64,000 nucleotides of DNA from assembly GCA_940337035.1 (NCBI GenBank), contig OW679203.1, positions 27,971,495-28,035,494 on the forward strand, written 5' to 3'. The stretch is from Agriotes lineatus (lineage: Eukaryota; Arthropoda; Insecta; Coleoptera; Elateridae). Under the pieces are notes generated by a model. That model did not search any database and was not told the DNA's origin. It was given only the letters and a program-made list of their open reading frames with translations. Position numbers and translations under genes: made by a program. Position 1 is the first letter of the stretch. Each line of letters opens with the position of its first letter. Below are positions 54,516 through 64,000 of this stretch, one piece after another.

Positions 54516-56499
54516 GTGAGTGGAGTGAAACTCCATTCAAGTTTACCACGGGAAGCGCGAGAGAATCGAGCAATTGAATTCAAGGAAACAGGTTAGAATG
54601 CAGATTTTGGGGAAGACCTACCGTGTTAGTTTTGTTAAATCGCCACTTCTACCTATCTCACCTAAACGCGGCATACTGATCTGAAATTTTGATTTCGTCT
54701 CGTTGAATTGGGAAAATTTAATCTTGATTTCTACATCGAATATTTTTGAAGAAATTCCCGTATCGTTCTTTTATCAATCATCGCGCCAACACTCAGTTTC
54801 GACGCAGCCGGAAGTAGAATCTCGCATTACCTCGCGTGTGGATGAGCGCATATTCGTCATTCTTGAAATTGGCCATTTTTGGTCACGTCTTTGAGTCCTA
54901 GGTAAACTTATAGCCGCTTGCGTGGCCTAGTACCTAACTAAAATTTATGTTCAGCACAGGTGATACACCGGCTTGATTCCATATCATTGCGGTTTACTTC
55001 ACTGCACTCAGCTAATTTGAACCAGTTTTATTGCATGTGTGAAATACCGTCAGTTTTGTAAGTGTTTTATAGGTAATGCATGTTATAAAACACGTTGTCA
55101 GGCACATCCTTGTTAGAATTATGATAACACCTAAAACGTTTTGTGCTCGTGTGTCGCCAATGTATCAATATAGTTTTCCCCTGACGAATTGTGTCCCATG
55201 TGAACACAGCCTAAGACTTCATTTACACGCGACGTGACGTCACGAGCAGGTAATAATCTTAAGGATTTCTTACTAGCTATGTTTGTTGCAGTTATAGCCT
55301 TCAGTTGCGTCCCGCTTAAATGTATTTTTGTAAATGTTATTTTTTAAGGGTTTTCAGATTACTGTGTAATTTCATTTTGTAAAGCAAAGTGCAGTTCAGC
55401 GTATTCTTGCAGTAAAACATGCTTTTACAGATCAAAAAGGTAGGTCGGCACCTTGAAGTTAGGTATCAGTATTGACCGGCGTTGAAGGTAAGTTTTCCTG
55501 GTATAATTCCCCCATAAAAATAGCATACATTTGTTTTTCGTATCTACAATTGTTTTGACTATCTAACCACTTCGTGGTTAAAACAGGCCACTGACCTATA
55601 ATAAGAGGAAGAAGTTTCGACTATCGCAGGCCAGCACCTTTTCCTTCATCTTACGAGTTATATCTTTCCCCCGAGGTAATTTGGGAAATCTTTAGGCTTG
55701 TTATCTGTTGTAAAATGGATATCTACTATAATGTCTCTCTATATGCTCTGAGTGTTCTAATTTTTTACATGTAAAACACTGTAGCTTTATGTCTTTCTAT
55801 AGATTTTAGATATATCACTGCTATTAAGCTCTATTATTCCTTACTGTCTTCTACGGGATTAAGGTTCCATACATTATTTTCTTTTGTACTGACATTGGAC
55901 ACAGGGAATACTAAAAATGATACCAAAGTAGTAGTAGTTTAAAATGCATTTACAATATTAATGAAATTGTAAGCAAATTACGAAATTCTAAATTTTAAAG
56001 CAAATAAGTAACGACTTTGTTATATAAATGTAATTAATGCTAATTTTGGATTTTATGGCAATTGAAAATTCTACTTCCTGGATATTCAGTTTTACTTTTG
56101 TGTCTCGTTACTTCTATCCCCCGCTTCAAGCCCTTTAAGTTTGATGTGAACTATAACTGTCTAACCTCCGCATAGTAACGGGAGAATCTGAACATTTTGG
56201 CCCCGCCCTCTCTACATGCAACGCCGGCTAACGGTTTGATACAAGTCCGCTTCTTTGAAACTAAAACAGCTCTGGCTACGCGTGAACCGTTGAGGGACCC
56301 CAGTCTATCTACGTTTGACTGACCAACAGTCAAATACGAAAGCAGCACTACAACTGTTAAATATAAAAGTATCACGACAATAACCAAGAAACGCTATAGG
56401 TTTAATACTATGCAGATATTAGCATAAAAATGCTTCTCTGGCTCTCTAGTCATGTAACAGCAATTAACCCCGCCAACTTATTTAATCCAAATATAAATT
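54516..56499. other. Unannotated AT-rich stretch (possible intron)
   Basis: No gene supported. A palindromic GTGACGTCAC (55234-55243, a CRE/ATF-type site) is present. The segment 56150-56380 is GC-richer and open on the minus strand for 78 codons, with no motif. Confidence 0.4.
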
Positions 56500-56830
56500 T
56501 CCGTAATTAGACCAAACACTCTACCTGGCACGTCAATAGGGTCGTGTGTGATGTCAAAATTCTAGGATTTTGGTCAGCTACAATATCATGCAGGTGAAAT
56601 AAATCTGGCTGGTCGGTGAAAAACAGTGTAGCCAAATTTAATAAAATAGCAAATTGAACCCCTCAAGTCGCCCAGATAGGCTAATACGCAGCCGGCTACT
56701 GGTCAATGGATTTAGGGAGTTTCCACAGCCCCAAAATTCGAAACAAAATTGTACTGATCTTTTGGGTCGAACCAACTTAGTCTGATAGGTGCCTGACAGC
56801 CTTTTATGTGACCGAACCTTCATAGTTGGC
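56500..56830 (+). repeat. Interspersed repeat family D, copy 3
   Basis: CTACCTGG-ACGTC, GGATTTTGGTCAGCTACAAT, GGTGAAAAACAG, GCCAAATTTAATAAAATAGCAAATTGAACCCC and GGGTCGAACCA match copies 1 and 2. The minus-strand frame 56638-56910 covers it. Confidence 0.6.
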
Positions 56831-58648
56831 CCAGAGTATAGTAGCATCTTCGGCAGACGCACCTCTTCTGTCGCCCCCAAAATTACTTCTTTTGCTGAAG
56901 GCCAAACCAAGCTTCGTCTCCGTTATAGCCCCGTCCAGATCGAACCTCTCGCCCGCCCGGCACTAGGCACCCTCCAGGAGATCACACCGTTGTCTCGAGT
57001 TTTAATCTTTCTGGTTCTTTGGTTTTGGACCAGCAAACGTGAGTTTAGTGTAATCTGCAGCAACATCAACTGCCACTCAAATCTAGTACTAACCTTACAA
57101 TACTCCAATTCGGTTTTGGCAACCGTGGAGACTTGCCCAAATTTTATCAAAGAGGATAAGTCGATATCCAGGCAATGGAGGTAGTAGTAGTTCGACTGAT
57201 AATGAACAATTGTTTATTATTAATAGAGACTGCTGATTTAAAATTCCAAAGAATTCTAGAAGTTTGCTTAAACAGACGTCGTGTTTAAGGCGTTTTGTAA
57301 TATCTCTTTAGAATACCTCTGTCTGTATAAAAATATTTAGAGTTTTAATTGAGCACTTGTATAATAATATACACAACAAATTTATCCTTCTGGCTTCATA
57401 ATATTTTCAGGATACCATCGCTTCCTTCGAAATAAAAAAGCATACGGAAGTGTTGTACCTAAACAAAACGACAGCTCTACCCTGTCTAACTCCTGGAAGC
57501 GTCTGCCTCCAGACAATCAGCTCAGCTATCCGCACATTTTACTGTCGCTTTCTGCGTAAACACAGCTAATGGGGAGCCGCACGATGAATATTTTTTGCAC
57601 GTATCGGCCTAGATAAGGCGAAGCCGCCTACGAATAATGGCCTTAGGTGCGATCGAGGGGGGCGGCCAGACTCACGAGTGGGTCGAATCCAGGAATTCGA
57701 CTTTATAAATCAGTGCAGAAGATGTGGGCGAGAGCAACACTCAGTAAATTGGATTTATGAAAGCCGCTGTCGTCTAAGAATGCCGCACTTTGCGAATCAA
57801 TGGGCCGATGCCATTGCCTTTCCCTATGAAAATTTAATAAGCTGGACTGGATTAGACCAGTGCCGATCGTAGATGGCGCTGGAAAACTGTGGCCTTAAGG
57901 CAAGAAGTTGGATTTGTAGCAGAATTTATGACGGTCTGTTGGGCAAAGTAAAAACGCGTTTATTGCTACGCTTGGCAGGACCTTTTGCCTCCACTACGAC
58001 TTGCTGTACACAGGGGAGTACCATTTTATCATTTAATTTTTTAGCACTTCATCTGGAAGTCGACGTTTGCTTTGAAATTAACATTATAAAATATTTACAA
58101 TTTAAGTGTTTAATAAAAATATTTAGTTATTATTGTGGAAAGGCGGTGTAACACAAGTAATTAAGTTTGGTAATTCATTTGTTACTGTTTTGCGATCTCG
58201 TTAGAACACTGTAAGGTTATGTTACAGCGCTTTTAATATGAGCCATGTTATGAGGCCGTGCAGAATTATAGTTACAACTACAAATCTAGTTTAGTACATA
58301 AAATCTAGTTTAGTATATAAATACTGAACTTTTTAATAAATCAATATAGCCTTAACTATAACTCTGTTCACTGCTTTGTGAGTTGATGTAGTGTAATCGT
58401 TTACTGCCCACAGCAATTCTGATTGCCTAATTAACCAAATGAATATGGTCAACATCGAGCTCCACATTTTATTGCATAAAATTGTAAATAAAAAGTATTT
58501 TTAATACCAGTTGTGTGTAAAGTTATTCACCAGTGTGCAGGGCATCTGTGGGTATAGTTTGCCATGTGTTAAGAGTCCCAATTGTAGCAGTTTAGCCAGC
58601 AGCAAGATTCGTCCAAGTGCAAGTAACTTCGAGGGCTCATTTCCATAA
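56831..58648. other. Unannotated stretch
   Basis: Both strands are open near 56790-57184 (131 codons on the plus strand), GC-richer than the average and adjoining family D, so probably part of that repeat's longer form. At 57580-57900 another GC-richer block lacks motifs. The remainder is AT-rich and featureless. Confidence 0.35.
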
Positions 58649-59251
58649 GGGAGCTTTCACACCAAAGTAGCATGCGACGTGCGACTTGCTGCCAGAAAGC
58701 AGGGAGCATGCCACTTATTTTAAAACATACTCAAATATGTGGGTGGTTTCACACCAAAGTCGCGTCGCAAAAATACGATGTGGTAACATGCGACGTACGA
58801 CTCGAATATAAAGCATGTCGTATAATTTTGACACTTTGCGACATGCTTCCAAGCCGCGTACACGTTGTTTGACTTGCTTTGGTGTCTGAGTTTTAATATT
58901 TCTTGTACGTTTTTCGTGATGTCTAGCAAAAAATGTTTACCGGACGATAACTGCTGGAATGCAATAAACGTGCTATGTGTATCAGCATTATCTCGTAAGT
59001 ACGAATGAATCTAGGCCTTCCTTCTTTTTTCTCCTCCTCCTTGCAATCACAGCAGCAATTAACACAATATTGTCATCACCCGACGACATCTAGGCAACTG
59101 TTTTATTATTAGCAACAGAGGACTAATGATGAATGGAGTAGCACTGTGCGACTTTGGTATGAAAGTAAACATGGAAGACGCAAGTTGCTACGTGCTTCCT
59201 GCTTTAGGCAGCAAGTCGCAAGTCGCATGCTACTTTGGTGTGAAAGCTCCC
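58649..59251. mobile_element. PIF/Harbinger-type MITE (603 bp) with TAA target duplication
   Basis: The ends GGGAGCTTTCACACCAAAGT (58649) and ACTTTGGTGTGAAAGCTCCC (59251) are exact inverted repeats, extending with few differences to about 55 bp (AGCATGCGAC, GCGACTTGCTGCC). The flanks are TAA on both sides (58646-58648 and 59252-59254), fitting the 3-bp TWA duplication and GGG start of Harbinger elements. A second, internal pair (TTTCACACCAAAGTCGC at 58747 and GCGACTTTGGTATGAAA at 59148) repeats the terminal motif. No transposase is encoded. It lies 75 bp upstream of an exon candidate. Confidence 0.9.
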
Positions 59252-59326
59252 TAAAGGAGCAGCATCGGCCAGCAAGAATTTTGTATACAAAATGTAAAGC
59301 CATTCCTCCTGAGTGTCTGTATACAG

Positions 59327-59414
59327 AGTTTCGGAGCAGGAAGCCACCATGAGAATTACCATTGACGAAGCGTCCCCAGAAAACGATCCCGCCTACGAAG
59401 CAGCCCTTTTCAAG
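59327..59414 (+). CDS. Candidate coding exon (88 bp), gene unidentified
   Basis: The acceptor (tcctcctgagtgtctgtatacag) precedes 88 bases of GC-richer open sequence and a consensus donor, AAG|gtaatt. One base completes a split codon, then VSEQEATMRITIDEASPEND and PAYEAALFK, ending on a codon boundary. An internal ATG in a near-perfect start context (GAAGCCACCATGA at 59349) could instead make it a first coding exon. The acidic, well-mixed composition is unlike chance frames nearby. I do not recognise the protein. The neighbouring MITE would be intronic. Confidence 0.6.
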
Positions 59415-60948
59415 GTAATTTCACAGGGAAAGCGTTGGAATAGGTCCATTATTTTTGGATCACTTCAAGTTCAGACTGTATGCGAGGTATAGCATCAGGT
59501 TCCAGTTGTCTAGCTCCCTCCGTTTTTGAGACATTTAGATAACGTCCTTTAAAAGTGCAAGATGACGCAGCATTTTTCAGTTTTGACCGGATGCGGAACA
59601 AAAAACCATCGCGCGTGAATTTCGACGTCACACTAGAAACAAAACGAGTTTAGCAGTTGCTACGTCACATTATTAATCGTATTTACCTAATGCTTTCTTG
59701 CCATTGTGGTGTTTTGAAATTCAATTTTACGCTGTTTCTTGCGACCACAGCTCATGTTGTTGTGGCAGTCAAATGTAGAGGTTATCTAAACGTCAGATTT
59801 AAATTATGCATTTGCCCTAATACCCGAGTTAAATTGGCATACAACGAGTTAGTTGTCATACAAAGTTTTATGAACCGACATGGTGAGTTAAGTTTTGTCC
59901 ATGCTCACCGCAGCTATGCCCGAATTTATTACAAACAGATGAAATAGGAAATGAGCAATGAACCATTTATTTGTGGTAATCATTTTTATTACACTTTTTT
60001 AATTTGTGCTGAGTTTGACAGGCAAGTTCGTAATTGAATCTTCACAATTATAAAGTGTAGTATCCCTTGCCAGAGTTATATTATATTTAAAACCCCATTT
60101 ATTATTTAAGCGAGGTTCCATTACAGTAGGTTAGAAATGCTTTAAAGGAGAAGTTTCGCTTGGCTTTCCTGCTCACAAAAGCCCCCTACCCCAAATTATC
60201 AACAATGATTCCTCTACCACGTTTTCATTCCTTCAGTACCTTCCATTCTCACTAGTTTGGTCCTCCCAGTGAAGACAATCTATCTATCTCTATCTATTAA
60301 AGAGCTGGCATTCATGTTTAATGTTGTTTTAGTTCTAATAACGTAGGATTGACTTTCCTTTAAATTTATTATCTGCTGAGAACACCAAGTGGAATATATC
60401 GTTTCAACATATAGATAGCCTTGGTGTTGTCTAACAGGTAACTCATTCGAATGTTTAAACCGCGATGCAGCGATGCATAAAACACTCGCACATTTAGATC
60501 TGTCTAACACTGTAGCAATATTTAAATCACTGTTTCACATGTCACAAACGATAATGCATCTAGGATTCGATTTTATTCTAATCAGGCGAGTTATGCACCG
60601 TGAGTTGTCAGTCTGTGTGGATACGGAGGTTATTGTAATCAAACAGCTGAACGACTACTGAACATAAGTTTTCTTTGTTACTAGCATATTTTCGTTTACG
60701 ATATATAATACACTAAAGAAAAAGAGGCTCGTGGCTCGAAAACGAAGTCAAAATCGGCAAAACTGGCATTAATTCTATGCGCGATGTACGAGAACTTAAT
60801 TAAAACTTTGTCTGTATGTAGAAAGGTTGCGAAACGATAGATTTATATGCAGCGAAACTTAAAAGCGAGACGGGAATCGGAATTTGGGGAAGCTGGATAT
60901 ATTCGTCAATCGTACACTAAATTGACACGACAAAAGGCTTCCCAACGG
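59415..60948. other. Unannotated AT-rich stretch (possible intron)
   Basis: No further exon with both signals and matching phase was found. The 96-codon open frame at 59657-59947 has no motif. Confidence 0.35.
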
Positions 60949-61020
60949 CTATATTTACGGAACCAGTAACAGACCGCATGCAACCTATATTTACGGAACC
61001 AGTAACACACCGCATGCAAC
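60949..61020 (+). repeat. 36-bp tandem duplication
   Basis: CTATATTTACGGAACCAGTA... occupies 60949-60984 and is repeated at 60985-61020 with a single change (CAGACC to CACACC). It is a recent local duplication. Confidence 0.95.
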
Positions 61021-62124
61021 GATTATATCTAGCCAATTACTGAGCTGTTGCATGTATCTGAAACTGGTGTGAGAAGGAATTATGCGGTCCCATCTGCCGC
61101 GTGAAATTTTTAAACCAAACTAGCACTTTCATTGCCCGTTGCGTTATCGGGATTTTGAAATTAATTTTAAAATATTTGCCACTCCGTCTTTCTTTAGATT
61201 TATTTGTGCATTATTTCGACCAATTTTTCTAATAACTTATACATTATGTTAGTTCCATTTAAACATTGTTCCGATTTTTTTGAGATCGAGACACCGCCAC
61301 TCGTATTTTTGCTAACTATAATAGACCAGACACATGGAAACTGTGTACATCCAAAGTCAGTTTAACCCAACGATAGATTATTATTTAAAAAATAATATTG
61401 GAAAAAAGGAGAAATCATGGACTAGTTCATTCTATTCAACTATATCTGACCGAACAGTAACAACAAAGTTTAATAAAATAGGGTCGAATTGAATAACATC
61501 GACATTACGGAAATTCTGCAAAAGCAAATCCAATCTAATAATTTTTGATAAATATATTAGGCGTTAAATCACAAGTTTCTGGTTCGGCAACCCTGAATAT
61601 ACGTGCAATCAATATACCTTGTCGAACAGTATGTACTGCGCTAGAAGAGTAAGAGGGACACGACGTATGTTTGCGAAAGTGGGTTGCTTTTCGTAGTTTG
61701 TTGGTGTATGTGATGATGCAAACCAATATAATCTATAATATAATTTTCCTTAATGTGTGTCTGTGTGTCTGTGGCACAAAATAAAATCTCACGTTCCGGA
61801 TTTACAGATGTTTATATTTGTTTAGGTTTTGTTTTTCTTATCTTAGCGCTCGGATCGGAGCTTGACCTTTCGCGTATCCTATTTCACGTGCGCGTAGCGC
61901 GCAGTTTGTTTGTGAATTATAATGCGATCTGTTACAACAGCTAGGCGAATCTGCGAGCGCTGCCATGAGTACCCTTAGTTAGTGAGTTGGGTGGCAGCTA
62001 CTGTCGACTGTATGTATTAGTCAGCTGCATAATGTTGGTAGATTTTGGCAGCCACACTATGTGATTGACGTCAATGGTTCTTGCTCGTGCTGGCTGACTA
62101 TATGGTGATTGACGATGGTGAATG
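61021..62124. other. Unannotated stretch
   Basis: No gene supported. The segment 61840-62120 is GC-richer and holds a CRE-type TGACGTCA at 62066-62073. Confidence 0.4.
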
Positions 62125-62186
62125 CCGCGGAATGCATGCTGTTCCACTCAGTGATTCCGCGGAATACATGCTGTTTTGCAGTGATT
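62125..62186 (+). repeat. Short tandem duplication (32 and 30 bp units)
   Basis: CCGCGGAATGCATGCTGTTC-A-TCAGTGATT (62125-62156) recurs as CCGCGGAATACATGCTGTTT-GCAGTGATT (62157-62186). Confidence 0.85.
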
Positions 62187-64000
62187 AGCAGCCAAACGGG
62201 ATATGCGGTAAGTGCCTTACTGTATACCAGTAGGCACCGGGCACTTACTAACTGATTTATTGCTGAGATTATTTTTATCCAGTTATCACGAAGTCATTGT
62301 TATATTTTGGGTTGCGTGAATTCTGAATCACTTTGTAATATAGGGCGATCTATTATAAACACGCAGTTGCCAGCTACAGGGACTAGTTTCATTATTCAAT
62401 ATAATTATGATACGAGCTTGAATGATAATAATAATAATAGTTAACCGTTGAGAATATACCATCTCGATATCTATGTTCGGATACAAATAACGCCGCTCAC
62501 CACTGTAAGGTAGAGTAACAGCGCTATACACAACACATAGGTACATATATGTCACTTGAGTCCTAACGTGATTGAAAACTCCAATCGACTTACGATATAG
62601 TTTGTTTGAGAATTGCAATCGAGTGGCAGGTTGAACCAATTCGTAATTTGCATTGAAAAGGGTTGTTTTGAGATTAGGAAGTAAAACGTAAAGGCTAGAG
62701 GTGAAATCTGAAATAAAGGAGTGGTTGATTGCCTTAAAGGCAGCCAGCCACAGTGTAACGCCCCATTTCATTTATGCGTTACTTTTGTATTTCGCTCCTT
62801 GATGCGGCTCAATCAGACCTTCGAAGACATCCGACATGAGCGTACCTGGCTCGAAAATATTCGAGTTGCGGTCTGCTAAAACCAGCTCTCGTCGAAGGTA
62901 ACTATGCCTCAAAGGTAATTAAATTGATAAACCACAGCGGCGTCTCTTCAAACACGTTCAAGCCGCAAGCATCGTTGAGGAGCCTGGCACTAAATGTGTC
63001 AATTGCTCAACTTTTTACGTGTGATCGAAGGAAGCTTCTCAAAAACTAGTCGGATGTTTGCATTGCCTCCGAATATCATTTTGTTACAATGCTCACATGT
63101 TGGACTCAATCTTATCGATGGTTTGATTTCATTTAGTATGTGCTAATTTATGCTTTTATGCAATAAGCTGTGCCTTGTTGTTGATTATTAAAAGTCTATT
63201 AAATGTTACTGGTTTATATTTTGCTTGTGTAGTCATGCTACGATCCTACTTGAACTGGCTCGTCTGTATTTGTTAAAATTTAAGTTGAAGTTGGAAGCTT
63301 ACAAGGTAGGCTAGATTTGTTTTTGTCGTGTTTAACGACAGGCGCCCAAAATTTTGTTGCGCCATAAAGATAGTATTTAACCCTAAGGATCGCTGCCTAG
63401 TCCCTACTCACACTATATTTTCTGCCGAGAGTTAGAGCTATCTAGGACTGTGCTCACCCTTCGTTTAAGAGTGGGACAATAGAATCCTTTGCTACTGTGC
63501 ATAGTTCTGTAGTAACAAACGTTACCTGTTATGTTAATCACTGTTTCTCAATTTGATGTTTGATTTGTGTGAGTATATTTGAGCTATATTTATAGAACAA
63601 AAATAATCCTAAAGTAGCTTATTGTGAATTATTTTAAACATATTTTAGATATAAAATAGAAGTTCTAAGAAGTAAAACAAGCCTGATTCCAGATGCCTCG
63701 TGGATTTACGATCAATTAGCAGCTTATATCGTGCGTATGTGTATGTGAAACTTGATATCATAGAGGGTGATATGGTGATATGGTGTGATTTTTGAAGTGA
63801 CTGATAGAAAGGATGAGAGGAAAAGTTAATACATATTATTGCCCGAGTAGCTTTGTAATGGGCCTTGTATGTAGTTTGACGGTGTCTTGGGATGTAAACA
63901 TAAATCGTTTTTCGATATAGAGTGAAGGTCTTACCGTGTTGGAGTTTGATTTGTAAACCTTTTGGGATTTACTTGGCATGTCTGCGGCCTTGAGTTTATG
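62187..64000. other. Unannotated stretch to the window end
   Basis: The longest open frame (62328-62771, minus strand, 147 codons) includes an (AAT)n tract read as poly-Ile and shows no motif or start context, so it is not called. ACCTTCGA (62817) and TCGAAGGT (62894) form a small inverted pair. Nothing else is recognised. Confidence 0.4.

Noticed and set aside
1398..55252. CGTCACG-AGCAGGTA similarity between 1398 and 55238 as a repeat family
   Set aside because: The match spans only about 35 bp and is too short to separate from chance.
57681..57690. GGTCGAATCC as a Pol III B box
   Set aside because: One base short of the consensus, with no A box upstream.
62328..62771. 147-codon minus-strand ORF
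   Set aside because: It contains poly-Ile from an (AAT)n tract, has no motif, and lacks start or splice evidence.

Overview
The window looks like AT-rich, intron- or intergenic-type DNA from a large, repeat-laden animal genome, most likely an insect. This is inferred from a CR1-like LINE with a PHD-finger ORF1, many decayed LINE pieces of arthropod type, TTAGG units (the insect telomere motif), U2-type splice signals, and the absence of any operon-like gene packing. Species cannot be named from the sequence.

Left part (1-7.8 kb): a decayed Jockey-like LINE on the minus strand runs off the left edge (1-555). Two short exon-like segments with good splice signals lie on the minus strand (2950-3016 and 3749-3865). 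A faint LINE ORF1-like remnant sits near 6944.

7.8-15 kb: a complete, apparently intact CR1-like LINE (about 9335-13754; ORF1 PHD plus coiled coil, ORF2 endonuclease plus reverse transcriptase, 8-bp 3' repeats) is nested inside an older repeat, called family A here. A second copy of family A at 43.9-45.5 kb lacks the LINE and serves as the empty site. An RNase H fossil and a Penelope-like terminal sequence follow.

16.9-22.3 kb: a strand-biased, purine-rich tandem array. Its core holds eight consecutive periods of 342 bp (one of 345), and almost every unit carries the same open frame on the minus strand. An about 195-bp insertion with a 36-bp near-perfect palindrome interrupts the diverged left end.

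22.3-43.7 kb: mostly unannotatable AT-rich DNA with a (GA)n tract, a fold-back element with TTAGG repeats in its loop, LINE reverse-transcriptase fossils, a probable terminal exon on the minus strand (29892-30107), a possible secreted-peptide ORF (31457-31654), copies of families C and D, and a tRNA-type SINE.

43.7-64 kb: family A copy 2 with an LTR-like segment, a candidate regulatory stretch, a non-autonomous hAT element (49354-50233), a head-to-head pair of Penelope-like ends, two more family D copies, a Harbinger-type MITE (58649-59251), and three plus-strand exon candidates with mutually compatible phases (53334-53398, 54493-54515, 59327-59414). Only the LINE encodes a complete recognisable protein set: ORF1 as the RNA-binding chaperone-type protein, ORF2 as nickase and reverse transcriptase. 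The host exons are isolated pieces whose genes I could not name.
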